From: CAZNSX01 sp964575845
Lineage (GTDB): Bacteria; UBA8248; CAZNSX01
Assembly (NCBI GenBank): GCA_964575845.1
Contig: CAZNSX010000008.1
Coordinates: forward strand, 1-64,000
Length of the DNA: 64,000 nt
Reading direction: 5' to 3'
A program made the translations under genes and the position numbers. Below the pieces are notes generated by a model. The model saw nothing but the letters and a program-made list of their open reading frames with translations, was not told the origin of the DNA and did not search any database. Shown in pieces: positions 43,231-52,182 of this stretch. Position 1 is the stretch's first letter, and every line of letters starts with the position of its first letter.

Positions 43231-43371
43231 GGGAAAAAATTCTACCCATCGAAAGTATACATCATCGTTGGCCATGGGGACTATCTGCTGAATCATGACG
43301 AGCGTGGCACGACATTCCCTGCAGGCCCGTCTTTCGAAGACATCAAGAAAGTGCTAGGTGTGGAACCCTAA
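43231..43371 (+). pseudogene. Coding-like tail without a start, probable gene remnant
   Basis: A 47-codon frame reads FYPSKVYIIVGHGDYLLNHDE and continues to GPSFEDIKKVLGVEP then TAA. The mix of beta and helix looks protein-like and ends naturally, but there is no start codon, no link in frame to the AOR stop and no known family. It sits at the left edge of the AT-rich nuclease gene. Confidence 0.3.
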
Positions 43372-43406
43372 GGCGTAGGAAAACGATTCAATCTGTTTCA
43401 ACGCGC

Positions 43407-43412
43407 TATAAT
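43407..43412 (+). promoter_or_regulatory. TATAAT -10 box of EVE-like/NucS gene
   Basis: Perfect TATAAT, 36 bases before the start codon; the -35 region (TTCAAT or CGATTC) is poorly matched. Confidence 0.4.
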
Positions 43413-43448
43413 GGTTGTAATCGTTTTTTGGTTTTGGGAGGAATAGTA

Positions 43449-44351
43449 ATGTCTAGGTACTGGGTATTTGCACCCTACAGGTCGAGAGAGAAGAAAATCT
43501 TTGATGCTGTCTGGGAATTTGACTTGAAAAACGGCACTATTGCCTTTGGTACGAAAGAATTGGGTGATGCGGGTAACTTAACTGAAGATGAACTAAAAAA
43601 GAAATATAAAGAGGTTTATGGCAAAGATATACCAATAGATCGCACGAGCATCTGGAAAATATATCACGAGATACTTCCTGGGGATATTATTATTGCTCGT
43701 CGAGGGAGAAAGAAAATAATAGGTGTGGGAGAAGTGACCAGAGGAGGTTTTTATGACGTGGAAATGGGTAAAAGAAGAGTCGCAAATTTAACAGACGACT
43801 ACTACCCGCTTTTCCTCAATGTTAGGTGGGAAGAGAAACAGATTGAATTTGCTGGACAGGTGTTCCCGATATTCACGCTTTGGGAAATACCGGAAAACAA
43901 ATACGAACAGCTCTTAGAGGGAAAGACGAACGACGAAGATACCCCGAGGGGGGAGGTTTTACAAGAATTCGCGCTAGAGAAGTACCTACAAGAATTTATG
44001 GTATCAAATTTTGAAAGAATCTTTTCAGACAAACTTGTTTTGTATAAAAATGAAGAAGGAACCGGGGACCAGTTCTTTACTCATGTTGGAACGATAGATA
44101 TACTAGCAAAAGATCCAAACACCAATTCTTATGTAGTTATAGAGTTGAAAAAAGGTCAAGAATCAGACAAAGTTGTGGGACAAGTGCTTCGATACATGGG
44201 TTGGGTCAAAGAAAATCTCTGTGACGAAGGGCAGGATGTCAGCGGCTTAATTATATGCAAAGATAAAGATGACCGGCTTGAGTACGCTTTGAAAATGACT
44301 CAAAACATCAAGCTACAGTTTTATAAGATTGATTTTCAATTAGTCGACTAG
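43449..44351 (+). CDS. EVE/PUA-like domain fused to a NucS-type PD-(D/E)xK nuclease
   Basis: 300 residues. The N-terminal 150 residues (SRYWVFAPYR...RTSIWKIYHEILPGDIIIARRG..KIIGVGEV) resemble EVE/PUA-like domains that bind modified bases at the front of many modification-dependent nucleases. The C-terminal half has a RecB/NucS-like nuclease core: GTIDIL with Asp217, VVIELKKG with Glu232-x-Lys234 and QVLRYMGWV (Gln245, Tyr249), the PD-(D/E)xK plus QxxxY set. GGGAGG precedes ATG 43449 by 7 bases. The gene is AT-rich against its neighbours and is alone on its strand, so it is likely acquired. A role as a restriction enzyme against modified phage DNA is inferred. Confidence 0.8.
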   Translation: MSRYWVFAPYRSREKKIFDAVWEFDLKNGTIAFGTKELGDAGNLTEDELKKKYKEVYGKDIPIDRTSIWKIYHEILPGDIIIARRGRKKIIGVGEVTRGGFYDVEMGKRRVANLTDDYYPLFLNVRWEEKQIEFAGQVFPIFTLWEIPENKYEQLLEGKTNDEDTPRGEVLQEFALEKYLQEFMVSNFERIFSDKLVLYKNEEGTGDQFFTHVGTIDILAKDPNTNSYVVIELKKGQESDKVVGQVLRYMGWVKENLCDEGQDVSGLIICKDKDDRLEYALKMTQNIKLQFYKIDFQLVD

Positions 44352-44529
44352 CCCATGAAGCGGCCTAACCAAAAGACCTTTCTATCCTTTTTTGTCCTGT
44401 GAGAATCAGGCATTCTCTCACCACCCCTTCTCTCCCCTGGGGCTCCCCTTTTCAACTTGACGGTTTCAGAGGGCATGGGTAGAGTTCCTTTGGGCTTTCT
44501 CTTGCATCTCCAAAAGAAAGGAGCGGGCC

Positions 44530-45366
44530 ATGGCCAAGTTCAAGCTCTCCTCCACCACCATCAGTTTCAAGGAGCTTAGCCTTGAGGATGGGATTAGGAA
44601 GCTCGCATCTCTGGGGTTCGACGGCGTCGAGCTCCCCGTCGCCTACCAGTTCGAGACAAATAGCACAACTAAGGAGGACCGCGCACGCATCTCCGGCCTC
44701 ATTCGCGACCAGGGGATGGAGCTTGCGGGCTTTCATTGGGCTATCCCCAAGGGCTACAGCTATGTCTGCCCCGATGAGAAAGAGCGCCGCCGCTGCATCG
44801 ATTATTTCAAGCGCGAGATAGACATGGCCGAGGAGATGGGCTGCGGGGTCATCACCCTCGGCAGCGGCTACACCCGCACAGTAGCGCCCGAGTGGTCCTG
44901 GGAGGATGCCGCCCGCTGGGCCAGGGAGGCCTGGGAAGAGTGGGCCGAGCACATCAAGGGCATGAAAACGGCCGTTGGCATAGAGGTCCTGAGCCGCCTT
45001 TTCACCAACTATCTCATCACCATCGATGAGTGTTCCGAGTTCCTAAAGGGAATTCTCGGGCCCAATATAGGCCTGACCATTGACACCACCCACATGGCCA
45101 TGGAAGAGGGAGACCTGCTCGAACCCCTTGAGCGACACGGGGAGCATGTGAAATTCGTCCACATCGCCGAGAATAACCGCCAGCGCCCGGGCCGAGGCCA
45201 CTTTCCCTTCTACGATGTCCTGGGAAAGCTTGCGGAAAAGGGCTACACGGGCTACTTAAGCTTTGAGCTCGACCAGGACTTCTTCGGCCGCCCCCTCATG
45301 GGCCCCCCCGAGGAAGAGCTAAGGGTGGGCAAGCAGGTGCTTGAGGGAATAGTGGGGAGGCTGTGA
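44530..45366 (+). CDS. Sugar phosphate isomerase/epimerase-like TIM barrel protein
   Basis: 278 residues of the xylose isomerase-like (AP endonuclease 2) TIM-barrel superfamily. Recognisable are the opening KFKLSSTTISFKELSLEDGI, the metal-ligand glutamate in VGIEVLSR (about residue 155), TIDTTHMAMEEGDL with Asp and His, and FVHIAENN plus SFELDQDFF late. Members isomerise or epimerise keto sugars, hydroxypyruvate and similar substrates. AAAGGAG lies 6 bases before the ATG. A long gap of 265 bases follows before the next gene. Confidence 0.85.
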   Translation: MAKFKLSSTTISFKELSLEDGIRKLASLGFDGVELPVAYQFETNSTTKEDRARISGLIRDQGMELAGFHWAIPKGYSYVCPDEKERRRCIDYFKREIDMAEEMGCGVITLGSGYTRTVAPEWSWEDAARWAREAWEEWAEHIKGMKTAVGIEVLSRLFTNYLITIDECSEFLKGILGPNIGLTIDTTHMAMEEGDLLEPLERHGEHVKFVHIAENNRQRPGRGHFPFYDVLGKLAEKGYTGYLSFELDQDFFGRPLMGPPEEELRVGKQVLEGIVGRL

Positions 45367-45631
45367 GATATAGTCATTAAAGGAATCTATGGGCGGTTTG
45401 CTATTAATGGGACATTTTCCTCAGGGTCCGCGGTAAGAGCCCCATATTTTTCGATTTCCGGTGAAAGGCTCTTGGGTGGGGCAACCTTAAGACTCCCTGA
45501 AAGTTCCTTCTTCTCTCAAGGCCTTTAGGTTACAAATTGGTATTTCTCTGGCCTTTTCAAGGCCCTCTTTTTATGCTAAAAAGAGATTTCTTCGGCAGGA
45601 GCCGGAAATTACCCTGGATGAGATAAACTCG

Positions 45632-46867
45632 ATGTCCGAAGCAATAAAGTTTCCCAAGCTGCGGCCTCTGCAGCTCCATCAGCTAAACTACCAGGGCCAG
45701 CCGGGATTCCTTATGCGCGACCCTCAGGGGTACTGCCAGAAGGAGGCTTTCGTTCCTCTTCAACTTTGCCGAATTTTAGGCCTCTTTGACGGCAACCACT
45801 CCCTTCTCGACATACAGGCCGAGTACATGCGTCGATTTGGCGAATTCCTTTACAGCGAGAACCTTGAGCAGTTCATCCATGAGTTGGACGAGGGTCTATT
45901 CCTCGAGAGTGAGCGCTTCAGAGCCCAAAAGGTCAGGCTTGAGGAGGAATTTCGCCGCTCCCCGGTCAGGCCGCCGGCTCTGGCCGGGCGGAGCTATCCC
46001 GATGAGCCTGAGCGCCTGAGCCAGTTGCTCGATGGCCTTTTCAGCGGTCCCGACGGCCCTGGCCCACCCAAGCCATCCGCTTCTCATGACCGAATCAGGG
46101 GCGTCGTGGCGCCTCATGTCGACCTCCAGCGGGGCGGCCTTACCTTTGCCCGTGCCTATAAGGAGCTAGCCGAGGGCTCCGAGGCGGAGCTCTTCATCGT
46201 GCTTGGCACTGCCCATGCGCCAACAGAAGGCCTCTTCATCCTCACCCGGAAAGATTTTGAGACTCCTCTCGGTCTTCTTAAGACAGACCGCGAGGTGGTG
46301 GAGCGGCTGGAAATAGCCTGCGGGAAGGGCCTCTTTGAGGAGGAGTACGCCCACAAGGCCGAGCACTCAATCGAGCTTCAGGCCTTATTCATCGCCCACC
46401 TCTTTGCCAAAAGGCGCCCCGTAAGCTTCGTCCCTATCCTTTGCGGTTCGTTCCAAGAATTTATCCTCAATGGAAAGCTTCCCGGAGAGTCGCCCGATGT
46501 GGCTACCTTTACCCATGCCCTTAAAGAGGCGCTCGCTGAAGGGGGGCGGAAAAACTGCATCGTCGCCAGTGCGGACCTTGCTCACGTAGGACCTCAGTTC
46601 GGGGACCCATTCCCGGTCGACCGTGACCTTCTTAGGCTCATCGAGGCGGAGGATATGGCCGCTATCAGGGCCGTGGAGAGAGTCGATACCGAGGGCTTTT
46701 TCCGCTCTATTCAGAGCGATGGCGACAAGCGCAAGGTCTGCGGCCTTTCAGCAATCTATACCCTTCTCTCCATCATAGATGCTCGGGAGGGCCGCCTCAT
46801 CGACTATCGTCAGTGGCCGGACCCGGACGGTACTGTTAGCTTTGCCGCCCTTTCCTTCTACGCCTGA
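45632..46867 (+). CDS. Memo-family protein (AmmeMemoRadiSam system protein B-like) with N-terminal extension
   Basis: 411 residues. The Memo domain (about 110-411) contains PHVDLQRGG, LGTAHAP, KAEHSIELQ and SADLAHVG, the His/Asp/Cys pocket of the Memo/extradiol-dioxygenase-like fold. The first 110 residues (LHQLNYQGQPGFLMRDPQGY and later) are an extra domain that looks like the small winged/PqqD-like heads of other Memo proteins; that likeness is weak. The Ammecr1 and radical-SAM partners of the tripartite locus are not seen. Start codon ATG at 45632 without a clear ribosome site. Confidence 0.88.
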   Translation: MSEAIKFPKLRPLQLHQLNYQGQPGFLMRDPQGYCQKEAFVPLQLCRILGLFDGNHSLLDIQAEYMRRFGEFLYSENLEQFIHELDEGLFLESERFRAQKVRLEEEFRRSPVRPPALAGRSYPDEPERLSQLLDGLFSGPDGPGPPKPSASHDRIRGVVAPHVDLQRGGLTFARAYKELAEGSEAELFIVLGTAHAPTEGLFILTRKDFETPLGLLKTDREVVERLEIACGKGLFEEEYAHKAEHSIELQALFIAHLFAKRRPVSFVPILCGSFQEFILNGKLPGESPDVATFTHALKEALAEGGRKNCIVASADLAHVGPQFGDPFPVDRDLLRLIEAEDMAAIRAVERVDTEGFFRSIQSDGDKRKVCGLSAIYTLLSIIDAREGRLIDYRQWPDPDGTVSFAALSFYA

Positions 46868-46973
46868 TTCTCTGCTCAAGAGTATGGGGCAATCTGCCTC
46901 ATCTGAGACAAAAATGGTTCATAGAAGAAAGCAGCTTATAATCATACAATTACACAACTATCTTTCCTACGTG

Positions 46974-47001
46974 TTGACAGGACTGAGCAATTTCGTATTT
47001 T
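46974..47001 (+). promoter_or_regulatory. Candidate promoter with a long leader upstream of the HpcH/HpaI aldolase gene
   Basis: TTGACA (46974-46979), 16-base spacer, TATTTT (46996-47001). It lies about 400 bases ahead of the next gene. The 535-base gap 46868-47402 is otherwise AT-rich in its first half; no ORF with support, no tRNA and no riboswitch that I could name. Confidence 0.4.
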
Positions 47002-47218
47002 CCGTCCGCTGAATACCGAAGTTCTTAAAACCGAAGGCTTCATCATAACCCATTGTTTTAAAAATCGTTAATTCATAAAGGCACCGACTATGGCAGCCAA
47101 ATAAGTATGCTAACCATTTGGGCACGGGATTTGCATTTAATAATCAGTAATAATATGGCCCCAAGCGGTGGGAATTTTCAATTCCCCCCATCCTCCTCCT
47201 TTCGTGGGCTTCGTAGGG

Positions 47219-47243
47219 CGCCGGCCGTGAAAAGCGGCCGGCG
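47219..47243 (+). promoter_or_regulatory. Perfect 9-bp GC-rich stem-loop in the leader
   Basis: CGCCGGCCG (47219-47227), a seven-base loop TGAAAAG and CGGCCGGCG (47235-47243), followed by TTCTGCTTTT. It could terminate a short transcript, attenuate the aldolase gene or form part of a small RNA. No functional evidence. Confidence 0.45.
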
Positions 47244-47402
47244 TTCTGCTTTTGGCCTCTTTGCTTTCTCTTCGAGAGAAGTCTTCTGGGTCGGCGAGGG
47301 GCCTTTGCACCCTGGAACCTTCTGCCTTAACCTGTAATAGCGCGAATCTGGCGGGCGGGAGACATCCCCAAGAGGTTTTTATTCAACTCGAGGAGAGGTA
47401 GC

Positions 47403-48209
47403 ATGAGGGAGAACGCAACCAAGCGAGCACTAAGGCGAGGGGAGGTGGTCTTGGGCATAGGCGTGCGCTACTTCCGCAGCCTTGAGATTGCCCACATGAT
47501 GGCTGTAGCAGGCTACGATTTTCTCTTCATCGATTGCGAACATTCGGCCTTCAGCCTTGAGACGGCGGCGGACCTCTGCCGGGCCTCCCTCGATGCCTCA
47601 ATAACTCCTATTGTCAGGGTGTGCGATGTGGACTACCACCTGAGCAATCGCCTTCTCGATAACGGTGCCCAGGGCCTGGTTTACCCCCGGATAACCCGGG
47701 CGCAAGAGGTGGAGGAGGCACTTCTCAACACGAAATATCCTCCGCGCGGCCGCCGGGGCATGATCTCTCGCATGGTCCACAGCGATTATCAACCAGCCGA
47801 ACCCGATGAGGTGACCGCCTGGCTCGATGAGGAAACCCTGATTGTAATTCAGATCGAGAGCCAGGAGGCGGTGGACCGCGTTGATGAGCTCATCTCGGTG
47901 GGGGGCGTTGACGTGGCCATGATCGGCACCTCAGACCTGACGCAGGCCCTCGGAATCCCCGGCCAGCGGAATCACCCCAGGGTGGTGGCCTGTTATGAGA
48001 GGGTTTTCGAAGCTTGTGCCAAACACGGCGTCATCCCCGGCATGGGAGGCGTATATGTGCTTGAGGACATGCTCCGGTGGATCGAGCGGGGAATGCGCTT
48101 CATCCTTTGCGGAAGCGAAGTGGACTTCCTAATGCAGGGGGCAACCCAATGGGCGAAGAATATCCGGGAGGGGGTCAGAGCAGTGCAGAGGGCTCGGCCC
48201 GGGGCATGA
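47403..48209 (+). CDS. HpcH/HpaI aldolase family protein
   Basis: 268 residues, class II metal-dependent (beta/alpha)8 aldolase. Features are LGIGVRYFRSLEIAHMMA, FIDCEHSAFSLE (His acting with a conserved Arg), VRVCDVDY, the metal-ligand Glu in IQIESQEAVDRVDE and IGTSDLTQALGI with the Asp ligand. Members split 2-keto-3-deoxy sugars or 4-hydroxy-2-keto acids to pyruvate and an aldehyde. GAGGAG lies 6-7 bases before ATG 47403. Its 3' end overlaps the convergent HlyC/CorC gene by 35 bases. Confidence 0.88.
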   Translation: MRENATKRALRRGEVVLGIGVRYFRSLEIAHMMAVAGYDFLFIDCEHSAFSLETAADLCRASLDASITPIVRVCDVDYHLSNRLLDNGAQGLVYPRITRAQEVEEALLNTKYPPRGRRGMISRMVHSDYQPAEPDEVTAWLDEETLIVIQIESQEAVDRVDELISVGGVDVAMIGTSDLTQALGIPGQRNHPRVVACYERVFEACAKHGVIPGMGGVYVLEDMLRWIERGMRFILCGSEVDFLMQGATQWAKNIREGVRAVQRARPGA

Positions 48210-49431
48210 GCCTGATCCGCTTCACGCTGCGAGAGGTGGCCTCCTCCACCGTGAGGGTCCAGCCCTTTAAAGCGATGGTCTCGCCCCCCTTGGGAATTCG
48301 CTCCAGATGGGTTATCACAAATCCCCCAAGGGTTTCGTAATCTCCTCCGGGAACTTCAACCCCTAGCTCTTCAACCAGGTCTTCGATTTCCATCCTTCCG
48401 TCCACCAGGAAGCCGCCGGAGGGAAGTTTCCGACAAAGAGGTTCCTCTCCCCGGTCATATTCATCCCTTATCTCGCCCACGATCTCCTCCAGGAGGTCCT
48501 CAACGGTAACGATACCCACAGCCCCCCCATATTCATCAACGACAACAGCCATGGGGTTTTTTGTGCTCTTGAGCTCTTCCAGGAGGTCATCCGCGGGCTT
48601 GGCTTCGGGAACGTAGGGGACCGGGCGGATAAAGGGCTTAAGCTCGCCGCCCGCCTCGTGCCCCTGGGCAAAGATGTCCATAGCGTGGACGATTCCGATA
48701 ATATTGGGCAACTCATTATGATAGACGGGTATGCGGGAGTGGCCCTTCCCTTCTATCTTGGCGATGACCTCATCCACCGTCGCCCTATCCTCGGCGGCGA
48801 CCACCTCTACCAGGGGCACCATCACCTCGCCGGCAACCTTATCGCCGAACCCGAAAAGGCGCTTTAACATTCGCCGCTCCTCGAGGCGCACATCACCCCG
48901 CCTGTGAGCCATCTCAACCAATAGGGCTAGCTCCTCCCGAGATACGAAGGGACTTTCATCCTTCCCGGTCGCCTTGGTGATGGCCGAGGTCACCCTCGTC
49001 AGCAAATAGACAACGGGGGAGAAAACCTTCGAGAGGACCCATACGCCAAATACAGCCCTGGGGGCTATGGAGTCAGCCTTTTCCTGGAAGAGGCTCTTGG
49101 GGACGATTTCCCCGAAGGTGAGCAGAATTGGGGAGAGGATTAACAGGGTCATGGTCTCGGCCCAGCGGTGGCCGAAGGGCCCCAGCAGCAGTGTCGTTGC
49201 AATTGTTACGTTTGTGACGAAGACCAGATTGTGGCAGGCGATCAGGCTGCCCATGAGCCGTTCGGGCTTTTCAAGAAACCCGAGCACAAGCCGCGCCCCT
49301 CGCTCGCCCCCCTCGGCCCTATGCCTGAGCTTGATCCGGTCGGCCGAGACAAGGGCCATTTCTGAACCCGCGCAGAAGGCCTCAAGAAGGAGGCAAAGGA
49401 ACATGACGGGCAAGGCAGTTGCTAAGCTCAA
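48175..49431 (-). CDS. HlyC/CorC (CNNM) family membrane protein, second of tandem pair
   Basis: 418 residues. N-terminal DUF21/CNNM domain with about four membrane segments (residues 1-140), a CBS pair (about 205-325, MVPLVEVVAAEDRATV and MAVVVDEYGGAVGIVTVEDLLEEIVGEI), and a C-terminal CorC_HlyC domain. These proteins are linked to Mg2+/Co2+ homeostasis. TTG start overlaps the stop of the upstream homologue (TTGA), so the two are translated together. Typical length. Confidence 0.92.
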   Translation of the reverse strand: MSLATALPVMFLCLLLEAFCAGSEMALVSADRIKLRHRAEGGERGARLVLGFLEKPERLMGSLIACHNLVFVTNVTIATTLLLGPFGHRWAETMTLLILSPILLTFGEIVPKSLFQEKADSIAPRAVFGVWVLSKVFSPVVYLLTRVTSAITKATGKDESPFVSREELALLVEMAHRRGDVRLEERRMLKRLFGFGDKVAGEVMVPLVEVVAAEDRATVDEVIAKIEGKGHSRIPVYHNELPNIIGIVHAMDIFAQGHEAGGELKPFIRPVPYVPEAKPADDLLEELKSTKNPMAVVVDEYGGAVGIVTVEDLLEEIVGEIRDEYDRGEEPLCRKLPSGGFLVDGRMEIEDLVEELGVEVPGGDYETLGGFVITHLERIPKGGETIALKGWTLTVEEATSRSVKRIRLMPRAEPSALL

Positions 49432-50696
49432 GGCCTCACTCCCTCCTCACGCTCCACCTTGACCTTCAGGATACGCCTTCCCCTCATGGCCTTCACTGTG
49501 AAGCGCAGGCCCCCATGAGAGATGCTCTCCCCAGGGGAAGGGATTCGGCCGAAGAGGTTGCTTACTAGGCCTCCCAGAGTCTCCGCTCCCGTCTCAGGGG
49601 GACCCCATTCCATAACCCTGGCGAAATCTCCCAAAGAAGCCCGTGCAACGAAAAGGTACGCCCCTCCCTCCAAAACCTCATGCCAGGGCTCGGCCACCCG
49701 GTAGGCCTCATCGGCTATTTCACCGAAAATCTCCTCCAATAGGTCTTCCATTGTCACGAGACCCGCCAAGTCCCCGTGCTCATCGACAACGAGGGCAATG
49801 TGAGTCCTCTTGATCTGAAGCTCCCGGAAAAGCTCGCCGGTTTTTTTCCCCGAAGGGACAAAGAGGGGCTTTTTGAGGAGGGAGGCCGGGAGGCGCTCCT
49901 CTTCCCTGAAATCTCGGCGGCGCACGAGAGGCAAGAGCTCTTTAGCGTAGAGCACGCCTACAACATTGTCCTGCTCGCCATGGTAGATCGGGATGCGGGA
50001 GAACCGTTTCTCTCTGACCCTGGCCATTACTTCCCCAAGGCTCATGTCCTCAGGGAGGCTGAAGATATCCGGCCGAGGGACCATTATCTCTGAGACCAGG
50101 GTGTCGCCGAACTCAAAGATCTTGTGGATTACCTCCCGCTCTGTCTCCTCCAGAACCCCCTCCTCCCGCCCCAAATCCACGATGGTTTTTATCTCCGCCT
50201 CCATGATGGTCCCCGTCCCCTTTCCGCCGCCCCCGAAGAGGCGGATGACCCTCTCGGAGAGCTGCCGGAAGACCCAGCGCAGGGGGCTTATGAGGTGAGT
50301 GAAGCCCGCTATTGGGCGAGCCAGCCAAAGTGACAGGCGCTCGTTATGGCACACCGCCAGACTCTTGGGGGTGACCTCGCCGAAGAGCATGAGCAGGGGA
50401 GTCATGATGATGATGGAGACCCAGCCCCTCCCGCGACCCAGAAGGCCGATGATTATGGAGGCCATTACGGCCGAGGCCGCAATGTTTACCATCTCGTTCC
50501 CTATTAGAATGGAGATTATGAGGCGGCGGGGCCGCTCAAGAAGCCGCGCGATGGTCTCCGCCCTGGGGTCTCCCCCACCCAAGAGCTTCTCAAGCTTCAG
50601 CCTTCCCAGTGAAAATAGGGCACTTTCCGACGAAGAGAAAAAGGCCGAAGCCCCCAAAAGAATCACAAACAGCAAAAGGCTCAAAGAGGTTCCCAA
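49428..50696 (-). CDS. HlyC/CorC (CNNM) family membrane protein, first of tandem pair
   Basis: 422 residues, the same architecture as its neighbour: DUF21/CNNM membrane domain (1-150), CBS pair (MVPRPDIFSLPEDMSLG; HIALVVDEHGDLAGLVTMEDLLEEIFGEI) and CorC_HlyC tail. The pair is diverged at residue level, so it is an old tandem duplication that has probably specialised or forms a heteromer. Starts with TTG at 50696 (GGGAG 9 bases upstream). A 130-base gap separates it from galU on the same strand. Confidence 0.92.
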   Translation of the reverse strand: MGTSLSLLLFVILLGASAFFSSSESALFSLGRLKLEKLLGGGDPRAETIARLLERPRRLIISILIGNEMVNIAASAVMASIIIGLLGRGRGWVSIIIMTPLLMLFGEVTPKSLAVCHNERLSLWLARPIAGFTHLISPLRWVFRQLSERVIRLFGGGGKGTGTIMEAEIKTIVDLGREEGVLEETEREVIHKIFEFGDTLVSEIMVPRPDIFSLPEDMSLGEVMARVREKRFSRIPIYHGEQDNVVGVLYAKELLPLVRRRDFREEERLPASLLKKPLFVPSGKKTGELFRELQIKRTHIALVVDEHGDLAGLVTMEDLLEEIFGEIADEAYRVAEPWHEVLEGGAYLFVARASLGDFARVMEWGPPETGAETLGGLVSNLFGRIPSPGESISHGGLRFTVKAMRGRRILKVKVEREEGVRP

Positions 50697-50826
50697 GACG
50701 GGCTACTCCCCGGGAAAGATAAAGGCCGAAGGTAGGAGAGTAACTCTAGGAGTTGGGCCAAGAGGGGATGAAATCTTAAGCTCTTACCTGGAGGTTCTGG
50801 TTCTGAAGCCAACGGCTCCCCGCCTC

Positions 50827-51705
50827 TCAAAGCTTCAATCCTTTCAGGTATTCTCTGAACTCCCGGCCAAGGTCAGGGCGCCTCAGGGCAAATTCCACCG
50901 TTGCCTCGAGGAAGCCCAGCTTGTCTCCAGCGTCATAGCGACGGCCGGTGAACTCACACCCATAGACCTTCCGCGAGCTCAGGAGAGCTTTTATACCATT
51001 GGTGAGCTGCAGCTCCCCCTTACCGTCGAAGGGTGTTCTCTCCAGAGCTCCGAAAATATCGGGAGTCAGAATATATCGACCGATGATGGCGAGGTCTGAA
51101 GGAGCCTCATGTGCCGCGGGCTTCTCCACGAGGTCTTCAATGAGATGGACCCTCTCCTCACGGGGAATACCTCTCGCGGCGGGGCGAACCACGCCATACT
51201 TGGAAATTTCTCCCGCGGGCACTCGCATGAGAGCCACTACTGGCCCCCCGTGGCGCTCGTAAACATCGATGAGCTGCCTTATGCATGGCACCTCGCTCTC
51301 GATTATGTCATCCCCCAGGAGAACGGCGAAGGGTTCATTCCCAACGAGCTCATTTACCGTGAGAACAGCATGGCCAAGGCCCAGAGCCTCTTTCTGCCGG
51401 ACGTAGCACATCTGGACCATATTGGAGATTCGCTTCACTTCCCTGAGCATCTCTGCGTCGTCCCGCTCCTCAAGAAAGCGCTCCAACTCCGGGGAGTTAT
51501 CAAAGTGGTCTTCGATCGCCCGTTTGTGCCGACCCGTGATTATGATTATCTGAGCAATACCCGCGGCGACAGCCTCCTCTACCACATACTGGATGAGCGG
51601 CTTATCCACAAGAGGAAGCATCTCTTTTGGAGAAGCCTTGCTGGCAGGCAGAAAACGGGTGCCAAGGCCTGCGGCTGGGAAAACGGCCTTTCTTATGCTG
51701 GACAA
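50827..51705 (-). CDS. galU: UTP-glucose-1-phosphate uridylyltransferase
   Basis: 292 residues; makes UDP-glucose from UTP and glucose-1-phosphate. The nucleotide-binding FPAAGLGTRFLPASKASPKE is near residue 10, VDKPLIQYVVEE follows, LLGDD lies near 130, and LIEDLVEKP and FTGRRYDAGDKLGFL complete GalU. The start is taken as TTG at 51705. Together with epimerase and aminotransferase genes elsewhere in the window it may feed surface polysaccharides. Confidence 0.94.
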   Translation of the reverse strand: MSSIRKAVFPAAGLGTRFLPASKASPKEMLPLVDKPLIQYVVEEAVAAGIAQIIIITGRHKRAIEDHFDNSPELERFLEERDDAEMLREVKRISNMVQMCYVRQKEALGLGHAVLTVNELVGNEPFAVLLGDDIIESEVPCIRQLIDVYERHGGPVVALMRVPAGEISKYGVVRPAARGIPREERVHLIEDLVEKPAAHEAPSDLAIIGRYILTPDIFGALERTPFDGKGELQLTNGIKALLSSRKVYGCEFTGRRYDAGDKLGFLEATVEFALRRPDLGREFREYLKGLKL

Positions 51706-51836
51706 GAAGAGAATCCCAAAAGTATTAGGTGATAGCGTAAGGAACCTTGCCCGAGAACATTTTTTCTCTTTATCAATTTTACTTAAGCACGCCCCACCCT
51801 GTCAAGGTGCCTTACAAATGGCTGCGATATTTGACA

Positions 51837-52052
51837 CTAATCAGAGTCCCTTCCACGGCAACGCTTAAAGTACGCATCCGTGTCGCCGCTCAGGCACGCC
51901 GCTACACTCACCAGTTCCCAGCCCTCCTTCCCCAGCTTGTTGAGCTCAGCCTCGACCCCTTTGAGCCCATCCCTTTCGATATGCAGGTGAACGACAAGAT
52001 ATTCCAGCTGCGCCAAGATTCTCCCCTCCCAAGGGTTTTGACTTTCTGACAC
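51837..52052 (-). CDS. Small DUF4177-like protein
   Basis: 71 residues. The tail LEYLVVHLHIE..GLKGVEAELNKLGKEGWELVSVAA, then FKR, matches the compact DUF4177 pattern (LN.lg.eGWELVsv). Function unknown. It begins at a GTG; the length is short but usual for the family. It is encoded alone between galU and the Mut7-C gene. Moderately sure it is real. Confidence 0.6.
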   Translation of the reverse strand: MSESQNPWEGRILAQLEYLVVHLHIERDGLKGVEAELNKLGKEGWELVSVAACLSGDTDAYFKRCRGRDSD

Positions 52053-52182
52053 CTACATGTAAGCGCAATGATAGGAAGAGAAGAACCCCTGGCCAAGGGT
52101 TATCACCCGCTCCCCAGCTTGACAGGGCCGGGAGCCACGGCTAAATTGGGTAAGGAGTGAAAAGAGAGGGAGGAAAGGGGGA

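Noticed and set aside
42170..43249. 359-codon antisense frame over AOR no. 2
   Set aside because: Same effect of high-GC coding sequence; AOR motifs on the plus strand are complete.
47107..47337. 76-codon plus-strand frame in the leader before the aldolase
   Set aside because: It runs through the GC hairpin, has no start signal and no protein-like composition.
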